64,000 nt of DNA from Amycolatopsis roodepoortensis (GTDB lineage: Bacteria; Actinomycetota; Actinomycetes; Mycobacteriales; Pseudonocardiaceae): the NCBI RefSeq assembly GCF_014873915.1, contig NZ_JADBEJ010000001.1, forward strand, positions 248,001 to 312,000. Reading direction: 5' to 3'. Numbering within the stretch: position 1 is the stretch's first letter; every line of letters starts with the position of its first letter. The position numbers were made by a program, and so were the translations under genes. Positions 9,662 through 18,982 of this stretch are shown here, one piece after another. The notes beneath the pieces are model-generated. The model was given only the letters and a program-made list of their open reading frames with translations. It was not told where the DNA came from and did no database searches.

Positions 9662-11596
9662 CTAGAGCTTCACCGGGTAGACGGGTTCCGGCACTTCGGG
9701 CTTGATGCGGTTCTCGACGAAGATGCCGTGCCACAGCATGAACACCAGCAGCGCCCACAGCTGACGGCTGCGGTCGAGCTGCCCGGCCTTGTGCTCTTCG
9801 AGCAGCGCCAGGACGGCCTTCTTGTCGAGCAGCGCGTCGGTCTGCGAGTCCGAGATGATGCCCTTGGCCCAGTCGTACATCTCGTTGCGCAGCCACAGCC
9901 GGATCGGCACCGGGAAGCCCAGCTTGCGCCGGTTCAGCACGTGGCCCGGGATGATCTTCGCCAGCGCCTGGCGCAGCGCGTACTTCGTGGTGCCGTGCGC
10001 GAGCTTCTGGTCGAGCGGGATCGTCGAGGCGACCTTGAACACCTCGGCGTCGAGGAACGGCACGCGCAGTTCCAGCGAGTTCGCCATGGTCACCTTGTCG
10101 GCCTTGACCAGGATGTCGCCGCGCAGCCAGGTGTAGAGGTCGACGTGCTGCATCCGCGCGACCGGGTCCCAGTTCTCGGAGATCTTGTACCAGGGCGCGG
10201 TGACGTCCTTGAAGCCGATCCCGTCCTCGTACGTGCGCAGCACCTTGCGGAGCTGGTCGTCGCGGAAGTTGCGCGCGTTGCCGTAGTAGCGGTCCTCCAG
10301 CGGCAGCGCCCCGCGCCGCAGCAGGTCCTTGCCGCGGGTGCCCTCCGGGATCTTCGTGGAGACCTTCCCGATGATCTTCCGCATCCCGCCGGGGATCTTC
10401 TCGAACGGCGCCAGCGAGATCGGCTCGTTGTAGATCGTGTAGCCGCAGAAGAGCTCGTCGGCGCCTTCGCCGGACAGCACCGCCTTGACGTGCTTGCGTG
10501 CTTCGCGGGCGATGAACCACAGCGGCACGAGTGCCGGGTCGGCCACCGGGTCGTCGAGGTACCAGACGATGAGCGGCAGCGCCTCCATCATCTCGTCCGC
10601 CGAAACCGTGCGGACCACGTGCTTCACGCCGATCGCGGCGGCCGATTCGGCGGCGACGTCGACCTCGGAGTAGCCCTCGCGCTCGAATCCGGTGGTGAAC
10701 GCGATCAGGTTCGGGTTGTGCTCCTTGGCCAGCGTCGCGGTCGCGGTGGAGTCGATACCGCCGGAGAGGAACGCGCCGACCGTGACGTCCGGGTCGGAGA
10801 TCATGTGCTTGCCGACCGAGTCGCGCATCACATCGGCGATGCGCTCGTACAGTTCGTCGGCCTCGGCCTGGCTGTTCACGGGCTTCGCGTTGAACGTCGG
10901 GTGGAAGTACCGAGTGAACTCGACGTCACCGCCGGGGACGACCCGGAACGACGTGCCGGACTCGACGCGACGGACGCCGGTGTGCATCGACTCCGGTTCC
11001 GGCACGTACTGGAGCACCAGGTAGTGCTGCAGGGCCGTCTTGTCCAGCTCGTCCTTGACCCCGAGCACGCTCGAAAGCTCCAGCAGGCTCTTCTTCTCGC
11101 TGGAGAAGGCGACCTTGCCGGGGCCGGCGGAGTAGAACAGCGGCTTGATGCCGAACGGGTCGCGCGCGCCGAAGACGACCTTCTCCTGGGAGTCCCAGAT
11201 CATGAAGGCGAACATCCCGCGCAGCTTCTTCACCGCGTCGTCGCCGAGGTAGTGGTAGGCCGCGACGATCGCCTCGCCGTCACCCTCTGTGGCGAATTTC
11301 GCACCGTGCTCGGCGGCCAGCTCGTCGCGCAGCTCTTTGTAGTTGTAGATCTCGCCGTTGAAGTTCAGCGTGTAGCGCTCAGGGGCCTCCGGCGGACCCC
11401 AGATCAGCGGCTGGTGGGCGTGGTCGACGTCGATGAAGGCCAGCCGGTTGAAGCCGTAGACCACCTCGGCGTCGGCCCAGGTGTCGTGCTCGTCGGGGCC
11501 GCGGTGCCGCTGGCAGCGCATGGCCGCGTCGACGGCGTCACGGGCGCTCGCAGCGTCGGCTTCGGTCGAACAGATCAGTCCAAGCAGGCCGCACAC
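9662..11596 (-). CDS. asnB: Asparagine synthase (glutamine-hydrolysing)
   Basis: 644-aa class-B asparagine synthetase; makes Asn from Asp, Gln and ATP. I chose the GTG at 11596 because the mature protein must begin with the glutaminase Cys (CGLLGLICS); a GTG at 11611 would add five residues and bury it. The N-terminal Ntn glutaminase domain (RHRGPDEHDTW, NFNGEIYNYKELR) is followed by the synthetase domain with the PP-loop GAFLSGGIDSTATATLA. Position and length match Rv2201. Divergent from ctaC. Confidence 0.95.
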   Translation of the reverse strand: MCGLLGLICSTEADAASARDAVDAAMRCQRHRGPDEHDTWADAEVVYGFNRLAFIDVDHAHQPLIWGPPEAPERYTLNFNGEIYNYKELRDELAAEHGAKFATEGDGEAIVAAYHYLGDDAVKKLRGMFAFMIWDSQEKVVFGARDPFGIKPLFYSAGPGKVAFSSEKKSLLELSSVLGVKDELDKTALQHYLVLQYVPEPESMHTGVRRVESGTSFRVVPGGDVEFTRYFHPTFNAKPVNSQAEADELYERIADVMRDSVGKHMISDPDVTVGAFLSGGIDSTATATLAKEHNPNLIAFTTGFEREGYSEVDVAAESAAAIGVKHVVRTVSADEMMEALPLIVWYLDDPVADPALVPLWFIAREARKHVKAVLSGEGADELFCGYTIYNEPISLAPFEKIPGGMRKIIGKVSTKIPEGTRGKDLLRRGALPLEDRYYGNARNFRDDQLRKVLRTYEDGIGFKDVTAPWYKISENWDPVARMQHVDLYTWLRGDILVKADKVTMANSLELRVPFLDAEVFKVASTIPLDQKLAHGTTKYALRQALAKIIPGHVLNRRKLGFPVPIRLWLRNEMYDWAKGIISDSQTDALLDKKAVLALLEEHKAGQLDRSRQLWALLVFMLWHGIFVENRIKPEVPEPVYPVKL

Positions 11597-11770
11597 GTCT
11601 AGTTCACACACCTCTTGTTGGCCGAGCGGGGAGAAGGGCCCAGTATGCCGGTGGGTGTGTACACCCGGATGTGGTGGGGGATACGCGTGTTGTGGTCACC
11701 CCTTGGTCAGCGCGGCGCCGCAACTCGGCTAGGCTCCGCCTGTCACGAAGATCGGTCGAGGAGGCTCTGG

Positions 11771-12727
11771 GTGAAAGGGCAAGGCGCAGTGGGAAATCCA
11801 GAGCGCACCCCAGTCAAGCGGTCTGGTCGCGTCGTCGCGCTCGCCGTGCTGGTGATGCTGACTGCGACGGGCTGTTCCGGGGAAGAGGTCCTCCGCTTCG
11901 GCTGGCCTGCCGGGGTGACCCCGCAGGCGCACGACATGCGCACGCTGTGGACGTGGACCGTCATCGCCGCGCTGGTCGTCGGCGCCATCGTCTGGGCGCT
12001 GATCTTCTGGACCGCGATCTTCCACCGCAAGAAGAAGACCGCCGACGGCGCGGAGGAGGAACTGCCCCGTCAGTTCCAGTACAACATCCCGCTGGAGATC
12101 TTCACGGTCGTCGTCCCGACGATCATGGTCTGCGTGCTGTTCTTCTTCACCGCGACCACCGAGAACCGCGTGCTCGCCGAGACGGAGAACCCGGACGTCA
12201 CGGTCGACATCGTCGCGTTCCAGTGGAACTGGGAGTTCAAGTACAAGAGCGACTCCAAGAACCACGACGACCCCGAGATCACCACGGTCGGCAGCTCGAC
12301 CGAGATCCCGCTGCTCGTCCTGCCGACGAACAAGACGATCCAGTACAACCTGCGGTCGGCCGACGTCATCCACTCGTTCTGGGTGCCGGAGTTCCACTTC
12401 AAGCGGGACGTCATGCCGGACCCGGAGAAGAACAACCAGGACTTCACCTTCCAGAACTCGATCGACAAGGAAGGTTCGTTCGTCGGCCGCTGCGCCGAGC
12501 TGTGCGGCACCTACCACTCGGGGATGAACTTCGAAGTCAGGGCGCTCTCGCCGGACAAGTACGCGCAGTACATCCAGCTCCGCGGCACGGTGAACCCGAA
12601 GAGCGGCAAGCCGAACACCGCCTCCGAGGCGCTGACGGCGATGAACTGCGGCGAGCTGTGCTCGCCCTACGCCGTCACCACCACCCCGTTCAACACCGAC
12701 CGCACCGCGCGGGTCGCGTCCAACTGA
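11771..12727 (+). CDS. ctaC: Cytochrome c oxidase subunit II
   Basis: 318-aa subunit II of the aa3 oxidase, which receives electrons from the bcc complex at its CuA centre. A lipoprotein signal with lipobox LTATGC places the modified Cys at about residue 35. Two membrane segments follow (TWTVIAALVVGAIVWALIFWTAIF and IFTVVVPTIMVCVLFFFTA), then the cupredoxin domain with CuA ligands in GRCAELCGTYHSGM. The GTG at 11771 is supported by GAGGAGG 6 bp upstream. A short insertion after the second segment and a Cys-bearing tail (MNCGELCSPY) are present. Followed 40 bp later by ctaF. Confidence 0.96.
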   Translation: MKGQGAVGNPERTPVKRSGRVVALAVLVMLTATGCSGEEVLRFGWPAGVTPQAHDMRTLWTWTVIAALVVGAIVWALIFWTAIFHRKKKTADGAEEELPRQFQYNIPLEIFTVVVPTIMVCVLFFFTATTENRVLAETENPDVTVDIVAFQWNWEFKYKSDSKNHDDPEITTVGSSTEIPLLVLPTNKTIQYNLRSADVIHSFWVPEFHFKRDVMPDPEKNNQDFTFQNSIDKEGSFVGRCAELCGTYHSGMNFEVRALSPDKYAQYIQLRGTVNPKSGKPNTASEALTAMNCGELCSPYAVTTTPFNTDRTARVASN

Positions 12728-12767
12728 CCCGGCTGTTCGAGCCCGAAACAGGAGTGAGGCAACGTCC

Positions 12768-13187
12768 ATGAAGGTCGAAGGACGGATTTTCTTCCTCGTC
12801 GCGGTCTTCTCCGTCGTCGTGGCGGGTATCTACGCGTACATGACCGGAACGATGACCCGGGACGGCGTCGAGCCGGTCGGTGTGGTGGCTCTGATCCTCA
12901 CCGGTGGCCTGGCCTTCCTGGCCGGGAGCTACCTGCAGTTCGTGGCGCGGCGCATCGAGCCGCGGCCGGAGGACCGGGAAGACGCCGAGATCAGCGACGG
13001 CGCCGGTGAGCTGGGCTTCTTCAGCCCCGGCAGCTACTGGCCGGTCGGTCTCGCGGCGGCCGCCGCGCTGACCGGTGTCGCGCTCGCGTTCTTCCACGTC
13101 TGGCTGCTGATCATCGCGCTGGGCCTGGTGATCGTCGCCATCGGCGGGCTGGTGTTCGAGTACCACACGGGCCCGAACCACGAGTGA
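12768..13187 (+). CDS. ctaF: Cytochrome c oxidase subunit IV (actinobacterial CtaF)
   Basis: 139-aa small membrane subunit of the actinobacterial aa3 oxidase. Four hydrophobic segments: FFLVAVFSVVVAGIYAYM, GVVALILTGGLAFLAGSYL, WPVGLAAAAALTGVALAFF and VWLLIIALGLVIVAIGGLVF. The pairing with ctaC is the conserved actinobacterial order (Rv2200c-Rv2199c). The catalytic subunit gene ctaD is not in the window. A hairpin terminator follows. Confidence 0.94.
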   Translation: MKVEGRIFFLVAVFSVVVAGIYAYMTGTMTRDGVEPVGVVALILTGGLAFLAGSYLQFVARRIEPRPEDREDAEISDGAGELGFFSPGSYWPVGLAAAAALTGVALAFFHVWLLIIALGLVIVAIGGLVFEYHTGPNHE

Positions 13188-13199
13188 CGTCTTGACGCC

Positions 13200-13240
13200 G
13201 AAACGGCGCCCCGCTCCCTGTGGAGCCGGGCGCCGTTTTC
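13200..13240. terminator. Rho-independent-like terminator after ctaF
   Basis: Stem gaaacggcgcc...ggcgccgttttc with a short T-run (tttt) at the 3' edge. Ends the ctaCF transcript. Confidence 0.8.
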
Positions 13241-13320
13241 GCATTCAGAGGACCCAGAGTCCCTCAAGTTCCCCTCATCCGCCCCCGGCACCACACCTTC
13301 ACGTACTTCCGAAACGGCAC

Positions 13321-14226
13321 TCACGACCCGCTGGCCCGAGTGGCCACCGCCGTCTCAAGCGCCGGCGCGGGCTTGGGTGCTCGTTTCGGCGCCAGCGCGG
13401 CGGCCAGGACGGCCAGCATGCCGAGGCCCTCCGGCCACGTCGGCCGGTGCCCATAGGCGAGGACGTCGACGACCACCGCGACCACCGGGTAGACGTAGGA
13501 CAGCAGCGCCACCGTCGTGGTCGGCAGCTTGCCGATGCTCGCGTACATCAGGACGTACATCAGCGCGGTGTGCACGGTCCCGAGCAGGATCAGCCACAGC
13601 AGCCCTGAGGTGTCCGTGGGCAGCGGAGTGACGAGCAGGGCGGGTGCGAGCACGATCGTGCCGGTCGCCAGCTGGACGGCCGCCAGGACGTGCGGGCGGA
13701 CGTGCTTGAGCTGCTTCGCGACGAAGGAAGCGCCGGCGTACAGCGCGGCCGCGCCGAGGGCGAGCGCGATCCCCTCCAGGCGGACGGGTTTCCCGTCGGC
13801 GCCGTGTGCGGAAAGCGAGATGAGCGTCACCCCGCCGAACGCGATCAGTGCCCGGACCAGCTGGCTCTTGGCCATCTTCTCGCCGAGGAACGCCGCCGCG
13901 AGACCGACCAGCATGAGCGGCTGCGTGTGGTAGACGACGGTGCTGACCCCGATCGACGACAGCGAGTACGAGGCGAACAGCAGGACCCAGTTGCCGACCA
14001 GGAACAGCCCGCCGAGGACGGCGAGCAGCAGGTCGCGGCGGCTGAGCGTCCACGGGCGGAGCCAGCCCCGGGCCGCGCTCCACACCAGGAGCAGCAGCCC
14101 GCCGACCAGGCTCCTCGCGAACGCCACGGCGGGGGCTTCGGCGCCGCTTTCGAGGACGACGGCACCGATCGTGCCGGAGAGTGCCATCGCGGCGGTCCAC
14201 TGCAGCACGGGGTTGTTCTTGTTCAT
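13321..14226 (-). CDS. EamA/DMT-family transporter
   Basis: About 301 aa, ten membrane segments in two five-helix EamA repeats (first MALSGTIGAVVLESGAEAPAVAFARSLVGG; second starting near LEGIALALGAAALYAGASF). Members such as RhtA and YdcZ-like proteins export amino acids or metabolites across the cytoplasmic membrane. ATG 14226 chosen; a TTG at 14259 is possible. It is divergent from a GlxA-type regulator (82 bp between starts), which probably controls it. Confidence 0.88.
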   Translation of the reverse strand: MNKNNPVLQWTAAMALSGTIGAVVLESGAEAPAVAFARSLVGGLLLLVWSAARGWLRPWTLSRRDLLLAVLGGLFLVGNWVLLFASYSLSSIGVSTVVYHTQPLMLVGLAAAFLGEKMAKSQLVRALIAFGGVTLISLSAHGADGKPVRLEGIALALGAAALYAGASFVAKQLKHVRPHVLAAVQLATGTIVLAPALLVTPLPTDTSGLLWLILLGTVHTALMYVLMYASIGKLPTTTVALLSYVYPVVAVVVDVLAYGHRPTWPEGLGMLAVLAAALAPKRAPKPAPALETAVATRASGS

Positions 14227-14308
14227 GGCGACCACTTTCGCCGTCGTGCCCGCGTTCAACCAGTGTCAGAGATGACATCGACCGCAAAACTTGTGACACA
14301 CTGCGCGG

Positions 14309-15271
14309 ATGGATGTGAAGAAGGTCGCGGTCGTGCTCGCCGACCAGGTCTCGCCGTTCGAACTCGGCGTCGCGTGCGAGGTCTTCGGCACCGATCGCAG
14401 CGCCGACGGAATCGAGGGCTGGGACTTCGCGGTGTGCTCGCCCGGCGGCGAGAACGTCCTGAGCTGGTCCGGCTTCGGGCTCGATGGCCTGGAGAGCCTG
14501 GACTTCGCGGCGTCCGCGGACCTGCTGATCGTGCCGACCTGCGCGCCGCGCAGCGCGAGCCCGCCGGAGCCCGTGCTCGAAGTCCTGTGTGACGCGGCGA
14601 GCCGGGGTGCCTGGGTTGCGGGTTTCTGCGCGGGTGTCTTCTCCCTCGGGTACGCGGGGTTGCTAGACGGGCGCAACTGCACCGTGCACTGGGTCTACGA
14701 GCAGGAGTTCCGGTCGCGTTTCCCGACGGCGAAGGTCGACCCGAAAGCGTTGTACGTCGACGACGGCGGCGTCCTCACGAGCGCGGGAACCGTCGCCGCC
14801 GTCGACCTGTGCCTGCACCTGGTGCGGGAATTGCGCGGCGTCGCCGCGGCCACCACGCTGGCCAGGCGGATGGTCGCGGCGCCGCATCGGGTCGGTGGTC
14901 AGGCGCAGTTCGTGCAGGCGCCGGTGCCCGAGACCGCCGCGCCGGACGACACCGTGCTCGCCGAGGCGCTCGAATGGATCGAGCGGCGCTTGGACCAGCC
15001 GTTCACCGTCGCGGAACTCGCCAGGCGCAGCGGTTTGGGGGAGCGCACGTTCCTGCGCCGGTTCTCGGCGGCCACCGGGACGACGCCGCACCGGTGGCTC
15101 ACCGAACGCCGCCTCGACCGCGCGCAGTCACTGCTCGAAGAGGGACGTCTGTCCATTGAGGACATAGCGGTCGCCTGCGGATACGCCTCCGCCGCGGCGC
15201 TGCGGCATCAGTTCGGCAAGCTGCGCGGGACCAGCCCGAGTGCTTACCGCAGAACGTTTTCCGCCGGCTAG
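14309..15271 (+). CDS. GlxA-type transcriptional regulator (DJ-1/PfpI + AraC)
   Basis: A 320-aa regulator. Residues about 5-170 are a DJ-1/PfpI-like domain (VAVVLADQVSPFELGVACEVFG, elbow AGFCAGVFSLGYAGLLDGR with a Cys, TVHWVYEQEF). Residues about 220-315 carry two AraC helix-turn-helices (FTVAELARRSGLGERTFLRR and IEDIAVACGYASAAALRHQF). It is divergent from the EamA transporter and overlaps the convergent cupin gene by 4 bp. The nearby paralogue at 15710 suggests duplication. Effector unknown. Confidence 0.92.
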   Translation: MDVKKVAVVLADQVSPFELGVACEVFGTDRSADGIEGWDFAVCSPGGENVLSWSGFGLDGLESLDFAASADLLIVPTCAPRSASPPEPVLEVLCDAASRGAWVAGFCAGVFSLGYAGLLDGRNCTVHWVYEQEFRSRFPTAKVDPKALYVDDGGVLTSAGTVAAVDLCLHLVRELRGVAAATTLARRMVAAPHRVGGQAQFVQAPVPETAAPDDTVLAEALEWIERRLDQPFTVAELARRSGLGERTFLRRFSAATGTTPHRWLTERRLDRAQSLLEEGRLSIEDIAVACGYASAAALRHQFGKLRGTSPSAYRRTFSAG

Positions 15272-15657
15272 ATTTCTTGCCCCACGGTGACATGGACATG
15301 GTCGGGGACCTCGTCGTGCTTGTCGCCGACGGTGAGCGTCCCGGTCGGCTCGAACAGCAGCAGCGAAGCACCGTCCACTGAGGACGGTTTGTGGAAGGTG
15401 CCGCGCGGGACGACGAACACGGAGCCGCGGGGGAGCGTGACGACCCGTTCGCCCGCGTCCTCGCGCAACGCGATGTCCAAGGTGCCGTCGAGGACGAGGA
15501 AGAACTCGTCGGTGTCCTCGTGGACGTGCCAGACGTGCTCGCCCGCGACCTTGGCGAGGCGGACGTCGTAGTCGTTGACGTGGGCGACGATCCGCGGGCT
15601 CCAGATCTCGTCGAAGCCGGCCAGCGCGGTGTCCAGATCGATCGGTTGCTTGCTCAT
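15268..15657 (-). CDS. Cupin-domain protein
   Basis: A 129-aa single-domain cupin. Metal-ligand motifs: EHVWHVHEDTDEFFLVLDG (cupin motif 1) and PRGSVFVVPRGTFHKP (motif 2). Such proteins bind a metal and may be isomerases, dioxygenases or small-molecule sensors. It is divergent from the second GlxA-type gene (52 bp), the likely regulator, and its 3' end overlaps the first GlxA gene by 4 bp. Confidence 0.9.
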   Translation of the reverse strand: MSKQPIDLDTALAGFDEIWSPRIVAHVNDYDVRLAKVAGEHVWHVHEDTDEFFLVLDGTLDIALREDAGERVVTLPRGSVFVVPRGTFHKPSSVDGASLLLFEPTGTLTVGDKHDEVPDHVHVTVGQEI

Positions 15658-15709
15658 GATCCGATCCTCGTCACTGGACCGCTGGAGCGGTGAGTGCTAG
15701 GAATCGCAT

Positions 15710-16675
15710 ATGTCGCATGATTCCTCGCACGAGGTCGCCGTCCTGGTCGACGAAGGATCCAATCCGTTCGAAATGGGCGTCGCGACCGAGCTGTTCGGCC
15801 TGCGGCGGCCGGAGCTGGGCAGGCCCTGGTACGGCTTCACCCTGTGCGCCGCCGAGCCGTCCGTGCGCATGCACCTGGGTATGTTCACGCTCACCGGGGT
15901 CGCCGGGCTCGAAGCCGTGGAGACCGCGGACACGGTGATCGTGCCCAACCGGCCCGATCCGGAGACCCCGGCCAAGGCGTCGGTGCTGAGGGCCGTTCGC
16001 GCCGCGGCCGAGCGGGGTGCCCGGCTGGTGAGCTTCTGCACCGGCGCCTTCACCCTCGCGCAGGCCGGTGTCCTGGACGGACGGCGCGCGACGACGCACT
16101 GGAAGTGGGCGGGACTGTTCCGCGAGCTGTATCCCCAAGTACTGCTGGAGCCCGACGTCCTCTTCGTCGACGACGGCGACGTCCTGACCGCGGCGGGCAG
16201 CGCGGCCGCGCTCGATCTGGGGCTGCACCTGATCAGCCGCGACCACGGCGCCGAGATCGCCAACGCGGTGAGCAGGCGGCTGGTGTTCGCCGGACATCGC
16301 GACGGCGGCCAGCGGCAGTTCGTCGAGCGTCCGCTGCCGCCGGTGCCGGACACCTCGCTGGCGCCGGTACTCGCCTGGGCGCGGGAACGGCTGGACCGCC
16401 CGCTCACCGTCGCCGACCTCGCCGCGCGGGCGGCGGCGAGCCAGGCGACGCTGCACCGGCGGTTTCGCGCCGAACTGGGCACGACGCCGCTGGCGTGGCT
16501 CACCACGGAACGGATCGCGCTGGCGTGCCGGCTGATCGAGCGCGGGGAGCAGCGGCTGGACCTGGTGGCGCGGGCTTCGGGGTTCGGTACCGCCGCGAAC
16601 TTGCGCACGCAACTGCGGCGGGCAACGGGGCTGACGCCTACGGCTTACCGGGCACGCTTCAGCACCGCCTCGTGA
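15710..16675 (+). CDS. GlxA-type transcriptional regulator, second copy
   Basis: A 321-aa paralogue of the protein at 14309 with the same DJ-1/PfpI plus AraC layout: VAVLVDEGSNPFEMGVATELFGL, elbow VSFCTGAFTLAQAGVLDGR, THWKWAGLF, and C-terminal helix-turn-helices LTVADLAARAAASQATLHRRF and LDLVARASGFGTAANLRTQL. It is divergent from the cupin gene. Its last two codons and stop (gcc tcg tga) lie inside a perfect 24-bp palindrome, the same ending as the mycosin-like gene at 49280. Confidence 0.92.
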   Translation: MSHDSSHEVAVLVDEGSNPFEMGVATELFGLRRPELGRPWYGFTLCAAEPSVRMHLGMFTLTGVAGLEAVETADTVIVPNRPDPETPAKASVLRAVRAAAERGARLVSFCTGAFTLAQAGVLDGRRATTHWKWAGLFRELYPQVLLEPDVLFVDDGDVLTAAGSAAALDLGLHLISRDHGAEIANAVSRRLVFAGHRDGGQRQFVERPLPPVPDTSLAPVLAWARERLDRPLTVADLAARAAASQATLHRRFRAELGTTPLAWLTTERIALACRLIERGEQRLDLVARASGFGTAANLRTQLRRATGLTPTAYRARFSTAS

Positions 16676-16716
16676 GTGGTAGGGACGGTTAGAACCGTCC
16701 CTACCACTCACGAGGC
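16667..16716. repeat. Palindrome with CTCGTGAG arms, carrying a stop codon
   Basis: Perfect 24-bp arms (gcctcgtgagtggtagggac and on to ggtt) around the 2-nt loop ag. It contains the stop codon of the upstream GlxA-type gene and may act as a terminator. The element at 49273-49322 has the same outer arm. Confidence 0.9.
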
Positions 16717-16733
16717 CGCACCGGCGATGTCAC

Positions 16734-16900
16734 GTGACCGACTGGACGACACGCGTGATCGGATGGACGACACGCGTGATCCGATGGACGACACGCGTGA
16801 TCGGATGGACGACACGACCGCGGCCTGGGGCTCCGCCGCGTGTCGTCCGTCCAATCACACGTGTCGTCCGTCCCGACACATGTGTCGTCCGTCCAATCAC
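16734..16900. repeat. Inverted array of 21-bp tandem repeats
   Basis: Four direct units (starts 16734, 16755, 16776, 16797; consensus gtgatcggatggacgacac plus gc) are followed by a 24-bp GC-rich spacer. Then come three units in the opposite orientation (starts 16840, 16861, 16882; gtgtcgtccgtccaatcac plus 2 nt). Both halves keep an exact 21-bp period, so the element can fold into an imperfect cruciform or RNA stem of about 60 bp. It lies between the convergent GlxA-type and trpD genes. No gene is seen in it. Confidence 0.9.
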
Positions 16901-16963
16901 GCGCATCGGCAGTAGGTACCCCAAGGAGGCCCTTGGCTCCAACCGTCCTCACCGCTCAGGAAG

Positions 16964-17995
<1,032 letters not shown>

Positions 17996-17999
17996 CGGC

Positions 18000-18410
18000 T
18001 CAGCCGTGCACGGCCGGCACCCGCCGGGCGCGCAGCACGTCGGCGACGGTTTCGGCGGCGGTCAGCGGGTCGAGCGGGTGGACCAGCACCGCGTCGGCCT
18101 GCGACCAGGTCGCGAGCCAGCGGTCGTCCTTGCGCCGCACCGAGACCACGATCGGCGGGCAGTCCTCGATCTCGTTCTTCAGCTGGCGGGTCAGCCCGAT
18201 GCCGCCGGTCGGCTGCGCCTCGCCGTCGAGGATGGCGAGGTCCACGTTGCCCGCGTCCATCTCGACGAGGACCTCGGAGATGCCGGACGCCTCGGTGTAG
18301 TCCACCCGGCCGAGGTCGGCGGCGGGCCTGCGGCCGACGGCGTTGATGATCGCCTCGCGCACCTCCGCCTTGTGGCTGAACACCAGGATCCGCATCGCCT
18401 GCTCGCCCAT
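18000..18410 (-). CDS. Degenerate response-regulator receiver protein
   Basis: About 136-aa stand-alone CheY-like fold without output domain (MRILVFSHKAEVREAIINAV, VDLAILDGEAQPTGGIGL, PPIVVSVRRKDDR). The phosphoacceptor-position Asp (about D62) and a Ser in VVSV are present. The N-terminal acidic pair is missing (FSHKAE) and the conserved Lys is His-Pro (LVHPLDP), so normal phosphorylation is doubtful. I chose ATG 18410 because GGAGG lies 8 bp upstream; ATG 18437 would add nine residues. It lies directly upstream of trpD. I place it with the Rv3143-type atypical receivers by resemblance only. Confidence 0.78.
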   Translation of the reverse strand: MGEQAMRILVFSHKAEVREAIINAVGRRPAADLGRVDYTEASGISEVLVEMDAGNVDLAILDGEAQPTGGIGLTRQLKNEIEDCPPIVVSVRRKDDRWLATWSQADAVLVHPLDPLTAAETVADVLRARRVPAVHG

Positions 18411-18452
18411 GAGCGCGCCTCCGCCTCGTCTAGTCATGTCGACCCCGCGATG

Positions 18453-18887
18453 TTATCCGCCATGACCGACATCACGTGGACCACCCGACGGCTGGAGCGC
18501 GTCCCAGCCCAGCGAATCCCCGCCGAGCCGCTGCGCGAGGCCCGCCATCCGTGACCGTTCCTGCGCGCAGTGCAGCGCGTCGAGGGTCTGCACCCGCACC
18601 GCGTGCGCGAGGGCGAAGTCGCCTTCGTGGCCCTGTTCTCGCAGCTCCCAGCCGTCCTGGGCGAGGATCGAGGCCGCCTCCGCCATCTTTTCGGGCGGCA
18701 GCTTCAAGTGATGGCGCAGGATCGCGGGCGCTTCGGCGACCCAAGCGGGTGATCTCGACAACGCCGAAGAATCCGCCTCGGCGGGATCGAAGGCCTCCAC
18801 GACGATCTCGACGCCGGGCGTGTCGACCGTCAGGCCTGGGAGCTTCGGCTTCTTGACCAGGTCACGAAGCCGATCTAGTAAACCCAT
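18453..18887 (-). CDS. Conserved hypothetical protein
   Basis: 144 aa, soluble, unknown function: a basic amphipathic N-terminus (MGLLDRLRDLVKKPKLPGL), then AWVAEAPAILRHHLKLPPEKMAEAASILAQDGWELREQ. The stretch DALHCAQERSRMAGLAQRLGGDSLGW follows. A GTG at 18905 could extend it by six residues; ATG 18887 has an AGGG upstream. It is divergent from ctaE and first in line before the receiver gene and trpD. Confidence 0.72.
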   Translation of the reverse strand: MGLLDRLRDLVKKPKLPGLTVDTPGVEIVVEAFDPAEADSSALSRSPAWVAEAPAILRHHLKLPPEKMAEAASILAQDGWELREQGHEGDFALAHAVRVQTLDALHCAQERSRMAGLAQRLGGDSLGWDALQPSGGPRDVGHGG

Positions 18888-18982
18888 GAGTAGCCCTGTT
18901 CCCACTTTCGTTCAGATGTGACCCGACACGCACGCGACCCGCCGTGGACCCACCCGGCGGGCCCCGTGCGTGAGAGGACATA

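Noticed and set aside
9728-11602. 624-aa open frame antisense to asnB
   Set aside because: Low-complexity composition, no motif; asnB is unambiguous on the other strand.
16734-16900. CRISPR array
   Set aside because: Units are adjacent without unique spacers, change orientation in the middle, and no cas genes are near.
16728-16915. Short reading frame with heptad repeats (DRMDDTR) in the 21-bp array
   Set aside because: Heptads follow from the 21-bp DNA period; no ribosome-binding site and the opposite strand also shows a frame. More likely a DNA or RNA structure.
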